DNA from: Rhizobium sp. FKY42
GTDB taxonomy: Bacteria; Pseudomonadota; Alphaproteobacteria; Rhizobiales; Rhizobiaceae
Direction of reading: 5' to 3'
DNA: 43,660 nt
Assembly: GCF_005222835.1 (NCBI RefSeq)
Contig: NZ_STGA01000025.1
Coordinates: 1-43,660 of the forward strand
The translations under genes and the position numbers were made by a program. How positions within the stretch are numbered: position 1 is the first letter of the stretch; each line of letters starts with the position of its first letter. Positions 17,723 to 27,806 of this stretch are shown here, one piece after another. The notes under the pieces were generated by a model, which saw nothing but the letters and a program-made list of their open reading frames with translations, searched no databases and was not told where the DNA came from.

Positions 17723-18361
17723 TCAGAACTTGTAGTTCACGCCAGCCTTGACCGTGTGATCGTGCACATCCTGCTCGGAGGCAACACCGCCCGCAAAGCT
17801 GCGAACGTTCGGCGTTCCGGTGTAATTGTACTCAACCTTGGCAGATATCTTGTCATTGAACTTCTGTTCGATGCCAGCACCGACGATGTAACCGGCCTTC
17901 CAGCCATCCGGGCCGGAAACGCCGCCACTATCGCGGAAATTGGTCATTGCCATACCGGCCGTGCCGTAAAGCAGGGTCTGATCGAGCGGTACACCAGCCT
18001 TGGCCTTCAGGCCCAGACGATGGCGCTCTTCCAGCTTGCCACCATTGACCTTGACTTCGGCATCGCCGAGGTAAGAAAGTTCACCCTCGCCGCCGACGAC
18101 AACGCCGCCGACATCTGCCTGATAGCCACCCTGCACGCCAGCGGCTACGCCCTTGCCACCCTTGAACGGGTTCAGGCGGCGAGACACAAATCCACCATGC
18201 GCGCCGACATAGGCACCATCCCAGTTGCCGCTACGCGCAGCAGGCTCGTTGTAGGCCGGGGGTTCCTGATAGGATGAGGTCAGATCTGCTGCGGAAGCGG
18301 TGGTGGCCAGCGGAGCAGTAAGGCTGGCGGCAAGCGCCAGGGCGAGCGGCTTATTGATCAT
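17723..18361 (-). CDS. Outer membrane beta-barrel protein, Omp25/31-like
   Basis: A 212-residue protein with a signal peptide (MINKPLALALAASLTAPLATTASA) and a mature region of alternating strands. It ends in NYKF, the C-terminal Phe signature used for barrel insertion. The WDGAYVGAHGG start, the YGTAGMAMTNF strand and the VKAGVNYKF end are typical of the rhizobial/Brucella Omp25/Omp31/RopB-like group of eight-stranded barrels. ATG at 18361 was chosen because GGAG precedes it by 9 bases; upstream in-frame ATGs at 18376 and 18412 lack a ribosome-binding site. A structural or adhesion role is known for relatives; the exact role here is unknown. Confidence 0.9.
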   Translation of the reverse strand: MINKPLALALAASLTAPLATTASAADLTSSYQEPPAYNEPAARSGNWDGAYVGAHGGFVSRRLNPFKGGKGVAAGVQGGYQADVGGVVVGGEGELSYLGDAEVKVNGGKLEERHRLGLKAKAGVPLDQTLLYGTAGMAMTNFRDSGGVSGPDGWKAGYIVGAGIEQKFNDKISAKVEYNYTGTPNVRSFAGGVASEQDVHDHTVKAGVNYKF

Positions 18362-18585
18362 ATTCGTAAACTCCATACACAGCCCACGTACGGCCGATGC
18401 GCGGGCGATCATCGGGACTTCCTCAGTCTGTGAAAGCGGCCTCCCTTTGCCCCAGCCTCAATCAGCAGACCTTGCCAATACCCCTTCCATTTTTCATGAA
18501 TCTATAAACGCATCCTTAACCAGAGCGCTCCACGCGACAGGAATTTGCTCACCTCGTCGTGAGGCACGAAATGACCTTGAATTCG

Positions 18586-18972
18586 TCACTGGTTCGCCTT
18601 GATGTAGGCTACTACATCATCGATTTCCGACTGGAACCAAAAGCCCCAGAAACGCATGCTTGTGCCCGGCACTTTATCCTTGGGGCTGCGTAGAAAATCG
18701 GAAAGCGCGGCCTCATCCCATGTGAGGCCCGCGGCACCTGCCTGCACCATCGCTGGCGAATAACGGAAACCATGCAGACTTCCTGCAGGTCTGCCGATGA
18801 CCCCCTTCAAACTGGGACCGAAGCCGTTGCTGTCGGAGGTCAGGGAATGGCAACTCGCGCACTTCTGAAAGATCCGCTCGCCAGCCCGGACATCGGCTGC
18901 TCTCGCGGATCCAGTGGAGAGTACTACAACACTAAAAATGCTTGTGAACAGAACATCAAAGAGAGAGCGCAT
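18586..18972 (-). CDS. Periplasmic class I c-type cytochrome
   Basis: A 128-residue protein with a signal peptide (residues 1-26, ending ARA-AD). It has one heme-binding CASCH (C38, C41, H42), the FGPSLKGVIGRPAG region, and an axial Met in GTSMRFWGF (M106). This is the cytochrome c2/c550 fold, an electron carrier between membrane complexes in the periplasm. FWGFWF is more hydrophobic and aromatic than the usual loop after the Met ligand. The ribosome-binding site is weak (GAAGA). It stands apart, with about 220 bases to the outer membrane protein gene downstream. The partner oxidase or dehydrogenase is unknown. Confidence 0.9.
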   Translation of the reverse strand: MRSLFDVLFTSIFSVVVLSTGSARAADVRAGERIFQKCASCHSLTSDSNGFGPSLKGVIGRPAGSLHGFRYSPAMVQAGAAGLTWDEAALSDFLRSPKDKVPGTSMRFWGFWFQSEIDDVVAYIKANQ

Positions 18973-19002
18973 AGAATCTTCATAACGCTCTCACTGAACA
19001 AC

Positions 19003-19025
19003 GGGAAGCCAATACACGGCTTCCC
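19003..19025 (-). terminator. Terminator after the small acidic protein gene
   Basis: A perfect 8-bp stem (19003-19010 with 19018-19025) with a 7-base loop, followed on the minus strand by GTTGTTCAG. It lies 25 bases past the 19051-19254 gene and separates it from the cytochrome gene. Confidence 0.6.
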
Positions 19026-19050
19026 CGGCATCTAACGCAAGGAGCGGTGA

Positions 19051-19254
19051 TCAGGCAGCCTTCGGTAGCTTTGTATCTGGATCCACTTGATAGCGAAGAG
19101 GAATCCAAGGGGTATGCCCCCGCAGCGTGATGCGGGATTCCATGTAGTGCTCTGGCTGGATTTTTCGCGGACCAGCGTAATCGTCGTAGACCGTTTCAAA
19201 TTCCTCGGTCAGTTCATTGTCTTCATAAAAGTGGTCATTCGAGTTTGACGTCAT
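19051..19254 (-). CDS. Small acidic protein of unknown function, 67 residues
   Basis: A 67-residue protein with an acidic N-terminal half (about residues 8-26, with many Glu, Asp and Tyr) and a basic/Pro-containing C-terminal half (TLRGHTPWIPLRYQVDPDTKLPKAA). No signal peptide or membrane segment. GGAGAGGG lies just before the ATG at 19254, and a hairpin terminator follows. These support a real gene despite its size. The family was not recognised. Confidence 0.6.
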   Translation of the reverse strand: MTSNSNDHFYEDNELTEEFETVYDDYAGPRKIQPEHYMESRITLRGHTPWIPLRYQVDPDTKLPKAA

Positions 19255-20104
19255 CACGCCCTCTCCTGATAATCTAGATTGTTATTTTTGTCTCAAATTA
19301 CACTGCTGTCGCAAACCAAGCGCACGACACTCTGTGGAAGCCTGCCCCTCAATCATCGCAACCCTACCGACATCAATGCGGAGCGATTTTATGGAGCTTG
19401 GCCTTCTTTCTTTTCGCCCGCCTGCTTTTTTCAGGCGTTGCTTGATACCTGGTTAGAGAAGCAATCTGCTCTACTCTTGCCACTGCTTCGAGATCTTCCT
19501 TAGGATTGGCGCGACTAAGAACTTATACCAGTCCAGTAAGTTCGATCCCTTCGAGGAATACATCATTGTTCTTACCTTTATTGCGGTGAAAATCACCGAT
19601 GCGAATTTTAAACATTCGCGAATGCAACCTAAACATAAACACCTGAGGTTACATAACTCTGTGTCAGCCCTTTTTTTCTGACCTTGTTCAGCGTTGGCGG
19701 CCATCTAGCATAGAAAATTTGGATTTTCATCTCCTTTTTGTAAATTTTATGAAAAATTCTATAAAAAATTTTGAAATTCAACTAAGCAATTAATTCTCAT
19801 ATCATATTAAATTTTTAGGATATTGCATTTTATATCGATTTAGATGGTCCCCCTGGTTCCCGATGTGGCTTCTTCTTTCACTCAACCTACGGAATTCGAC
19901 TTCGTTTCAAAATTTTCAATAAATGTTATATTTCATTGCCACATGCCAGCATTTGTAGATTTTCCGTCGGAGACAGCGCAGTAAAGTAATATTTTACTTT
20001 GCTGGAAATTCTTCCGCTGAAGCCGCTGAGCATAAAGTTGAAGCACCGAACTTTAACATTTTCCCGTCTAACTAGGGCGCTCAACGAGTGTTGCGGAGTT
20101 AGAA
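19255..20104. other. AT-rich intergenic region with hairpins, no convincing gene
   Basis: About 850 bases without a convincing gene. The row 19741-19800 has only 9 G+C of 60. Structures seen: a 6-bp hairpin CGCCTG/CAGGCG near 19420, CGGTGA/TCACCG (19584-19598), a 12-base palindrome CATTCGCGAATG (19613-19624), an 11-bp AT-rich stem (19979-20004), and TAAAGTT/AACTTTA (20033-20055). The last two would lie in the leader of the DUF1883 gene. Open frames here lack ribosome-binding sites and family resemblance. Confidence 0.5.
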
Positions 20105-20425
20105 ATGGCAGGCCCGAGTTTTCGTTTCACACATTATGATCTCAAACAGCAGCGCGCTGGCACCACGATCGAAGTGACAATGAACGCGGTGAATAACGTC
20201 CGACTGATGAATGCTACCAATTGGCAGCGCTTCAATGAACGACTGGACTTCAAATACGTTGGGGGAGTTGCCAAGAAATCCCCTATTCGTTTGGTTGTTC
20301 CGGAAGATGGTACTTGGCATTTGCTTGTCGACGCCGAGGGGCACCACGGACTGGCCGATTCGTCGGTGAAGATGGTTGCGCCGCCAGCAAATAGCGTTCC
20401 AGCTCCCAAGCAGAACCGGGCATAA
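20105..20425 (+). CDS. Stand-alone DUF1883 domain protein
   Basis: A 106-residue protein that matches the DUF1883 family along most of its length. It opens with FRFTHYDLKQQRAGTTIEVT, continues with NVRLMNATNWQRF and YVGGVAKKSPIRLVVP, and has a short Pro-rich tail in place of a second domain. In other bacteria this domain occurs alone or fused to a TIR domain; its biochemical role is unknown. GGAG precedes the ATG by about 8 bases. It lies behind an AT-rich leader with two hairpins and is convergent with rarA. Residues 19-80 are probably beta-rich. Confidence 0.82.
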   Translation: MAGPSFRFTHYDLKQQRAGTTIEVTMNAVNNVRLMNATNWQRFNERLDFKYVGGVAKKSPIRLVVPEDGTWHLLVDAEGHHGLADSSVKMVAPPANSVPAPKQNRA

Positions 20426-20502
20426 CCCAGGCGGAAGCTGACAAGAATATCAAGTCCCTTGCTGGCTGCCGGAAACGACGCTCTACCATGGTGAAGCGTC
20501 AG

Positions 20503-20536
20503 GCTTAAGCGGAACTTCATACGCGTTCGCTTAAGC
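20503..20536. terminator. Hairpin between convergent DUF1883 gene and rarA
   Basis: A 12-bp stem with one bulged base (20503-20515 with 20525-20536), built on GCTTAAGC arms. There is no clear T tract on either strand. Its place between two convergent genes suggests it slows or stops polymerase from both sides. Confidence 0.45.
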
Positions 20537-20583
20537 CGCGCAATCCGCACGCGCCAAACCTGCAATCCAATTGGGTTTGGACG

Positions 20584-21900
20584 CTAACGCGGATTACGTT
20601 CGCGTCTCAGCTTTTCCCACCAATCGAGGCGCTTGCGGATCTCACGTTCAAAGCCACGCTCCGGTGGGTCGTAGAAAGTCACCCTGCCCATCTTTTCCGG
20701 GAAGTAATCCTGACCGGAAAAGGCATCGGGCTCGTCGTGATCGTAACGGTATCCATCGCCATAGCCCTCACCTTTCATAAGCTTGGTGGGTGCGTTCAGA
20801 ATATGCTTTGGCGGCACCAGAGAGCCGTGCTCCTTGGCGGCGCGCATTGCAGCTTTATAGGCGGTGTAGACACCATTCGACTTGGGAGCGGTTGCCAGGT
20901 ATACGCAGGCCTGTGCCAAAGCCAGTTCACCCTCTGGTGATCCGAGATAATCATAGGCATCCTTGGCCGCATTACAGACTACCAATGCCTGCGGATCGGC
21001 CAGCCCGATGTCTTCCACCGCCATGCGAACCAATCGGCGGCCGATGTAAAGAGGATCCTCGCCCGCGTCGAACATTCGACAGAGGTAATAGAGCGCAGCA
21101 TCAGGATCGGACCCGCGCACGGATTTATGCAGAGCGGAAATCAGATTGTAGTGGCCGTCCTGACTCTTGTCATAGACTGGTGCTCGCCTTTGGACGATTG
21201 CGCTCAATCCGTCGACATCAAAAATTTCGTTCGCCCGAGCCGCACGCCAGACTTCCTCAGCAAGCGTCAGAACCGCACGCCCATCACCATCCGCCATCCG
21301 TAACAGTGCAGCGCGCGCGCTATCATCGAGCGGCAGCGGCTTACCTTCTGCTTGCTCGGCACGCAGCAGGAGTTCGCTCAGGCTCTCCTCGTCATGGGAA
21401 CGAAAAGTCAGAACCCGCGCCCTGGACAGAAGAGCTGCGTTCAATTCGAAGCTGGGGTTCTCTGTGGTTGCGCCGACAAGGATCACCGTGCCGTCTTCCA
21501 TGACTGGCAGGAAGCTATCCTGCTGCGCCCGGTTGAAGCGATGGATCTCGTCGACGAACAGCAGTGTCTGTCGCCCATCATGCCTGCGGAGCCGTGCTGT
21601 CTCGAACACTTTCTTGAGGTCGGCCACGCCCGAGAAGATGGCCGATATCTGCTCGAACGCCAGGCCGGCTTCGCCAGACAGCAATCTGGCGACCGTTGTT
21701 TTACCGGTGCCCGGCGGGCCCCAGAAGATCATCGATCCGAGCGAACCTGACGCTATCATACGGCGTAAGACACCATCTTCGCCCGTGAGGTGCGACTGGC
21801 CCGTCACCTCCGCCAGGGAGGTCGGGCGCAGCCTGTCCGCGAGCGGCCGACGGTTTGCGACGGCCTCCGGAATCCTGGGGGCGAATAGATCGCCGCTCAT
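20584..21900 (-). CDS. rarA: Replication-associated recombination protein A
   Basis: A AAA+ ATPase of the RarA/MgsA (WRNIP1) family that acts at stalled replication forks. The 438-residue product has Walker A GPPGTGKTT (61-69), Walker B LLFVDEIHRF (113-122), sensor-1 VGATTENPSFELN, and the C-terminal tetramerisation region with YDYLGSPEGELALAQACVYLATAPKSN. The ATG at 21900 overlaps the stop of the upstream protease gene (ATGA), so the two are probably translationally coupled; an upstream in-frame start at 21951 would lie inside the protease gene. Identity is certain. Confidence 0.96.
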   Translation of the reverse strand: MSGDLFAPRIPEAVANRRPLADRLRPTSLAEVTGQSHLTGEDGVLRRMIASGSLGSMIFWGPPGTGKTTVARLLSGEAGLAFEQISAIFSGVADLKKVFETARLRRHDGRQTLLFVDEIHRFNRAQQDSFLPVMEDGTVILVGATTENPSFELNAALLSRARVLTFRSHDEESLSELLLRAEQAEGKPLPLDDSARAALLRMADGDGRAVLTLAEEVWRAARANEIFDVDGLSAIVQRRAPVYDKSQDGHYNLISALHKSVRGSDPDAALYYLCRMFDAGEDPLYIGRRLVRMAVEDIGLADPQALVVCNAAKDAYDYLGSPEGELALAQACVYLATAPKSNGVYTAYKAAMRAAKEHGSLVPPKHILNAPTKLMKGEGYGDGYRYDHDEPDAFSGQDYFPEKMGRVTFYDPPERGFEREIRKRLDWWEKLRRERNPR

Positions 21901-23297
21901 CTGAAGAATTGACGGATACGCTGACCGCCACGCTCGATCTCTACACGCCAAAAGCCCGGATTGTCTTCCACCAGAGCAGCCATGGCTTTTGTAGACGGCA
22001 CAGGGTCGCCGTTCACCGATACAATGATATCGCCCACCTGGAAACCGAGACGCGCACCCGGAGAGTTTTTGACGACTTCCGTAACGACAACTCCGGTCTT
22101 GTCTGTCGGTAAACGCACTTCCGTCGCAAGACGCGGCGAGAGATTGGCGACCCGCAATCCGGCAAAAGGATTTCTGCCCTCGATCAGGCGAACATCGCGC
22201 GGCACGCTTTCCGGAGCGGCACCAATGACCATGCTGAGTTCACGCTGTGCGCCACCCTGCTGGACGGTCAGCTTCGTTGCATTGCCAAGGCCAGCTGTCG
22301 TCAGGCGATACCAAAGCGCATCTGGGTGTTCGACCGAGATGCCGTTGACGCCCGTCACGACTTCGCCAGCCTTCAGGCCTGCCTTGTCCGCTGGGCCTCC
22401 CTCAGTCACGCTAACCACCAAAGCGCCACGCGCCGTCTTCAACCCGAGTGCTTCAGCCACTTCGGAGGTCACCGGCTGGAACGTTGCGCCGACATAAGGA
22501 CGCTCGAACGATTTCTTGCCGGCTTCTGCCGCCTGAAGGAAGACCTTTACGAGATTTGCGGGAATAGCGAAGCCAATGCCGTTTGAGCCTCCCCCTCTTG
22601 AAAAGATAGCCGTGTTGATGCCTATCAGCTCGCCTTTCATGTTCATCAAGGCGCCGCCCGAGTTACCCGGATTGATCGAGGCATCCGTCTGGATGAAGAA
22701 ACCGACATCGCCGTCGGTTACCTGATTTCGGGCAAGGGCCGAAACTATGCCGCTGGTTACGGTCTGACCAACACCAAAGGGATTTCCGATTGCTAGAACC
22801 AGATCGCCGACCTCTACCGCGTCGGAATTGCCAATACCGAGAACCGGGAACTGCTCATTCGCCTTGATCTTCAGAACAGCCAGATCAATACTTTCATCCT
22901 TGAGCAGCACTTCGCACGGGAATTCACGACCGTCCGGAAGCGCGATCTTGATATCATCAGCGCCTTCAATGACGTGCGTATTCGTCACAACGAGTCCGTT
23001 CTGGGAAACAATCACGCCGGACCCTAGCGACGACTGCTTCTCCGACCGGTTCGGCATGCGCTGGTTGAAAAAACGTTCGAAGAACGGATCGCCTGCGAAA
23101 GGATTGAGCCGCTGGACCACGCGCTCAGCATAGACGTTGACCACCGCTCCAGCGGTCTGTTTCACAAGCGGTGCAAAGGAGAGTTGCATTTGCTGCTGGC
23201 TTTGCGGAAGCGTCTTCTCTTGCGCCATGCCGGGTAGCGGCTGCAGGAATGCAAAGGCTATCAACATACTGAATAGGGTTTTCGGCAGGTGGAGCAT
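21897..23297 (-). CDS. HtrA/Deg-family periplasmic serine protease
   Basis: A 466-residue Do-like protease that degrades or refolds damaged periplasmic proteins. It has a signal peptide (about residues 1-25, ending GMA-QE) and a trypsin-like domain with catalytic triad H108 (TNTHVIEG), D138 (DESIDLAVLK) and S213 (NPGNSGGAL). Two PDZ domains follow (about 260-350 and 375-460), the second with RLGFQVGDIIVSVNGDPV. ATG at 23297 has GAGGA at good spacing; an in-frame TTG at 23315 is less likely. The gene overlaps rarA by 4 bases. DegP versus DegQ type cannot be told by eye, so no symbol is given. Confidence 0.95.
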   Translation of the reverse strand: MLHLPKTLFSMLIAFAFLQPLPGMAQEKTLPQSQQQMQLSFAPLVKQTAGAVVNVYAERVVQRLNPFAGDPFFERFFNQRMPNRSEKQSSLGSGVIVSQNGLVVTNTHVIEGADDIKIALPDGREFPCEVLLKDESIDLAVLKIKANEQFPVLGIGNSDAVEVGDLVLAIGNPFGVGQTVTSGIVSALARNQVTDGDVGFFIQTDASINPGNSGGALMNMKGELIGINTAIFSRGGGSNGIGFAIPANLVKVFLQAAEAGKKSFERPYVGATFQPVTSEVAEALGLKTARGALVVSVTEGGPADKAGLKAGEVVTGVNGISVEHPDALWYRLTTAGLGNATKLTVQQGGAQRELSMVIGAAPESVPRDVRLIEGRNPFAGLRVANLSPRLATEVRLPTDKTGVVVTEVVKNSPGARLGFQVGDIIVSVNGDPVPSTKAMAALVEDNPGFWRVEIERGGQRIRQFFR

Positions 23298-23376
23298 GTG
23301 ATTCCTCTTCAACAAAGCGATGGTGACCTTGTAGCTGGATAGGTTAGAAATGAAAGATGGCCGAACAAGGTGAAAG

Positions 23377-23787
23377 ATGATCGTGACTGGTTACTTAGGA
23401 TCACTGCTGAGAAATGCCAGAAGCTGGGCGCGTCTCGTCAAAAGAGATGTCATTGCCCTTTGGCTTGCCGCACGCGATCCGAGAGTTCCGCTGGCAGCGA
23501 AGCTTGTCGCTGGCTTGGTCGCAGCCTATGCTCTCTCGCCTATCGATCTAATACCGGATTTCATACCGGTTCTGGGCTATCTGGATGACGTAGTGCTTGT
23601 TCCGCTCGGCATTCTGCTTGCGGTTCGGCTTATTCCGGTACCTGTGATGGAAGATTTGCGTCAACGGGCTTCAAGCCGCCAGAAGCCTGTCAGCAAATGG
23701 GGCATGGTCGCCATTATTGCGCTTTGGGTCGTATGCGGCGCCTTCATTGCGAAGGCCTCTTGGAACCATTTTGCAATCCATCCGTAA
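23377..23787 (+). CDS. YkvA-family (DUF1232) membrane protein
   Basis: A 136-residue inner-membrane protein of the YkvA/DUF1232 family. The hallmark SPIDLIPDFIPVLGYLDD lies at about residues 54-71, at the end of a hydrophobic stretch and before a second one. A further membrane segment near the C-terminus (about 111-126) gives about three passes. The function of the family is not known. AAGGTG precedes the ATG. It is divergent from the protease gene and 25 bases ahead of the LprI-like gene, so they probably form one transcript. Confidence 0.88.
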   Translation: MIVTGYLGSLLRNARSWARLVKRDVIALWLAARDPRVPLAAKLVAGLVAAYALSPIDLIPDFIPVLGYLDDVVLVPLGILLAVRLIPVPVMEDLRQRASSRQKPVSKWGMVAIIALWVVCGAFIAKASWNHFAIHP

Positions 23788-23812
23788 TTTCCGCTCAAGA
23801 CGGAGATAGCTG

Positions 23813-24175
23813 ATGAAATATGTCAAACCAGCGCTTCTGGTGGCCGTTCTGGCGACCCTTGCAAGCAACATCATGCTGCCAAAGACGAGCCATGCTGCCA
23901 GCTTCGATTGCACGAAGAGCGAGCTTGCGGCAGACGAAACGACGATTTGCGAAGACAGGGCCCTGAACGACCTCGACGTCAAGATGGCTACGACTTTTGA
24001 AATTCTTACCGGCTTGATGCCCATGGGGAACCGGGATCTGGTGCGGGATGAGCAAGCGACTTGGCTGAAGAAGCGAACGACATGCGCAGCTGATGCGGCT
24101 TGCTTGCGGAGTGCGTATGAGGGGCGGTTGAAGCAGCTCAACGAGGCCTACAAGGGCTTGATCAAGCCCCTGTGA
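23813..24175 (+). CDS. Secreted LprI-like (DUF1311) protein
   Basis: A 120-residue protein with a signal peptide (about residues 1-28, ending SHA-AS). The mature part has paired cysteines: FDCTKSELAADETTICED, then RTTCAADAACLRSAYEGRLKQL. This is the LprI/DUF1311 pattern; some relatives inhibit lysozyme. GGAG precedes the ATG. It follows the YkvA gene by 25 bases. A role in lysozyme resistance is inference from the family. A GC-rich 8-bp hairpin (24186-24213) follows the stop without a T tract. Confidence 0.82.
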   Translation: MKYVKPALLVAVLATLASNIMLPKTSHAASFDCTKSELAADETTICEDRALNDLDVKMATTFEILTGLMPMGNRDLVRDEQATWLKKRTTCAADAACLRSAYEGRLKQLNEAYKGLIKPL

Positions 24176-24224
24176 TGCGGCAAGAGCGACCGGTCGCCAA
24201 CGGCCCCGGTCGCCATGGCTGGGA

Positions 24225-24569
24225 TCAATCCCAGCTAAAGCCTTTATCTTTCATATAGATATTGCTAACACCCTTGCACCAGTCGACCTTGAAGTCGTCA
24301 GCACCGTATCCGTCCCAGCTCACGCGGAATGGTACAACGCAATTTCCTTCGTTGCTGAACCAGTCCATGTTGGCGTATTCGCCCGGTCTAATGCGCGAAT
24401 CGAGCCAGTTCTCGCTCCATTTGCCATTCTGGTATGTATAAAAGCCATTTATGGTGTAACCATTGGCTCTGTTATGAAGTCGAAACGCATAATCGCTGGC
24501 AGATGCAGGAATGCTTGCAAGTGCAGATGCTGCGAACGCCAGGCAAAATGCCAAGCCGAGCTTTTTCAT
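24225..24569 (-). CDS. Small secreted protein of a rhizobial conserved family
   Basis: A 114-residue product with a signal peptide (MKKLGLAFCLAFAASALASIPASA) and a Trp/Tyr-rich mature domain of about 90 residues with two cysteines (GNCVV and DWCKG) that may form a disulfide. It resembles a small secreted family that I recall being mislabelled in rhizobial genomes as argininosuccinate lyase; nothing in it fits that enzyme. ATG at 24569 has GAGG upstream; in-frame starts further up do not give a signal peptide at the N-terminus. Function unknown. Confidence 0.8.
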   Translation of the reverse strand: MKKLGLAFCLAFAASALASIPASASDYAFRLHNRANGYTINGFYTYQNGKWSENWLDSRIRPGEYANMDWFSNEGNCVVPFRVSWDGYGADDFKVDWCKGVSNIYMKDKGFSWD

Positions 24570-24784
24570 GGATGGATCCTCAGAAGCGAAGACGGGGGGC
24601 AACAATAATTGAAGATCGTTCGATCTTCTGTGATTCAAAATACTTCCAGTTCATGAATACGGCCTGAATGAAAAATACGATATGTATTCTGTATTTACTG
24701 CCTTCCCTGCAACTATAAATTCAAACAAAGAAAGGCGCCGCCGGAGCGAGCACCTCTCTAAACATTGGCTAGCCTTCCAACTGA

Positions 24785-26620
24785 TTATTCGGGAAGAATA
24801 CGGACCGCGCCCTTGTCTGCGCTAGACGCGAAAGCAGCATAGGCTTTCAATGCAGTTGTTACGTTACGCTTGCGCGGAGCAACCGGCTTCCAGCCCAGCT
24901 TATCCTGCTCGGCGCGGCGAGCAGCCAGTTCGCCATCGGTTATCTTCAGGTTGATTGTGCGGTTCGGAATATCGATTTCGATCAGATCGCCATTCTTTAC
25001 CAACCCAATTGCCCCGCCGTTTGCCGCTTCGGGTGAAGCATGACCGATCGAGAGACCAGAGGTACCGCCAGAAAAGCGGCCATCGGTGATGAGCGCGCAG
25101 GCCTTACCCAGGCCCTTCGACTTCAAATAGCTCGTTGGGTAGAGCATTTCTTGCATGCCCGGCCCACCCTTCGGTCCCTCGTAGCGGATGACGACGACGT
25201 CGCCAGCAACGACTTCATTGCCGAGAATAGACTTAACAGCCGCATCCTGGCTTTCGTAGACCTTGGCAGGCCCGGTGAACTTGAGAATCGATTCATCGAC
25301 ACCAGCGGTTTTCACGATGCAGCCATCCAGCGCGATATTCCCGTAAAGCACCGCGAGGCCGCCATCCTTCGAGAATGGGCTTTCAACCGAGCGGATAACG
25401 CCCTTTTCGCTGTCCGTATCGAGATCGTCCCAGCGTGAAGACTGAGAAAATGCAACTTGCGTCGGCACTCCACCCGGCGCAGCCTTGAAAAAGGTTCGAA
25501 CGGTTTCGGAGTTGGTGCGTGTGATATCCCACCTGTTGATGGCGTCGCCGAGCGTTGCCTCGTGGACGGTCTTACAGTCAGTATTCAACAGACCGCCCCG
25601 CTCCAGTTCACCCAGAATGCGCATGATGCCGCCTGCTCGATGGACATCCTCCATATGGACATCCTGCTTCGCGGGTGCGACCTTCGAAAGGCATGGCACC
25701 TTGCGCGAGAGGCGGTCGATATCATCCATCGTGAAATCGACCCCGCCTTCGTGGGCCGCGGCGAGGATATGCAGGACGGTGTTTGTCGAGCCGCCCATCG
25801 CGATATCGAGTGCCATGGCATTTTCGAACGCCTGCTTCGTGGCAATGTTACGCGGCAGCACGCACTCGTCTTCCTGCTCGTAGTAACGGCGGGCGAGATC
25901 CACGATCAGGTGACCGGCCTCGACGAACAGCCGCTTGCGATCCGAATGGGTTGCGAGAGTAGAACCATTGCCCGGAAGCGAAAGACCAAGGGCCTCTGTC
26001 AAACAGTTCATTGAATTGGCGGTGAACATGCCGGAGCAGGAACCGCAGGTGGGACAGGCTGAACGCTCGATGACGGCCACTTCCTCATCCGAAATCTTGT
26101 CGTCGGCAGCAGCAACCATTGCGTCGACCAGATCAAGCGCGACAGTCTTGCCATGCAGAACGACCTTTCCGGCTTCCATCGGACCACCGGAAACGAACAC
26201 AGCCGGAATATTGAGGCGCATTGCTGCATTCAGCATGCCGGGCGTGATCTTGTCGCAGTTCGAGATGCAGACCATGGCGTCAGCACAATGGGCATTCACC
26301 ATGTATTCCACGCTATCGGCAATGATTTCACGTGAGGGCAGCGAGTAAAGCATGCCATCGTGTCCCATCGCGATTCCGTCATCTACCGCAATGGTATTGA
26401 ATTCCTTGGCGATGCCGCCCGCCGCCTCGATCTCACGCGCGACCAGTTGGCCGAGATCCTTCAGATGAACGTGGCCAGGCACAAACTGAGTAAAGGAGTT
26501 AACGACGGCAATGATCGGCTTGCCAAAATCACTGTCTTTCACGCCGGTAGCACGCCACAAACCGCGCGCACCCGCCATATTGCGGCCGTGTGTCGTCGTT
26601 CTGGACCGATAAGCAGGCAT
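24785..26620 (-). CDS. ilvD: Dihydroxy-acid dehydratase
   Basis: Catalyses dehydration of 2,3-dihydroxy acids to 2-oxo acids, the third step common to isoleucine and valine synthesis and a branch to leucine and pantothenate. The 611-residue product fits the IlvD length. Iron-sulfur ligands are visible in [13 protein letters not shown] (C122) and [14 protein letters not shown] (C195), with a Mg-binding [11 protein letters not shown] (about 80-90). The ATG at 26620 has GAGG upstream and matches family starts ([12 protein letters not shown]); an upstream start would add eleven residues. It is divergent from msrP across a 241-base gap. No leader-peptide attenuator was seen. Confidence 0.97.
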   Translation of the reverse strand: MPAYRSRTTTHGRNMAGARGLWRATGVKDSDFGKPIIAVVNSFTQFVPGHVHLKDLGQLVAREIEAAGGIAKEFNTIAVDDGIAMGHDGMLYSLPSREIIADSVEYMVNAHCADAMVCISNCDKITPGMLNAAMRLNIPAVFVSGGPMEAGKVVLHGKTVALDLVDAMVAAADDKISDEEVAVIERSACPTCGSCSGMFTANSMNCLTEALGLSLPGNGSTLATHSDRKRLFVEAGHLIVDLARRYYEQEDECVLPRNIATKQAFENAMALDIAMGGSTNTVLHILAAAHEGGVDFTMDDIDRLSRKVPCLSKVAPAKQDVHMEDVHRAGGIMRILGELERGGLLNTDCKTVHEATLGDAINRWDITRTNSETVRTFFKAAPGGVPTQVAFSQSSRWDDLDTDSEKGVIRSVESPFSKDGGLAVLYGNIALDGCIVKTAGVDESILKFTGPAKVYESQDAAVKSILGNEVVAGDVVVIRYEGPKGGPGMQEMLYPTSYLKSKGLGKACALITDGRFSGGTSGLSIGHASPEAANGGAIGLVKNGDLIEIDIPNRTINLKITDGELAARRAEQDKLGWKPVAPRKRNVTTALKAYAAFASSADKGAVRILPE

Positions 26621-26861
26621 GGTGTAATCCTCGATTAGAAATCCGCCAGCCATATAGGCGGCAAGACCAATTGTTATGTCTATTCCCTACTCCAAAGGAA
26701 TTTTGCTGTCACTATCAGCACAGGTCAAAGCGGTACGCCTCCCGCTCTGCCACATACACGAAAATGTTCCTCTCGATTTAATTTGCGTGAGGCCTGAAAC
26801 TCTCCTCCAACAGTTTACGTAGTGATAGAAAGATCCAACATAGTGTTGAGAGAGAACTGCC

Positions 26862-27805
<944 letters not shown>

Positions 27806-27806
<1 letters not shown>

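Noticed and set aside
19279..19704. Open frames of 74 (+) and 77 (-) residues in the AT-rich gap
   Set aside because: No ribosome-binding sites, no family resemblance, and they overlap each other.
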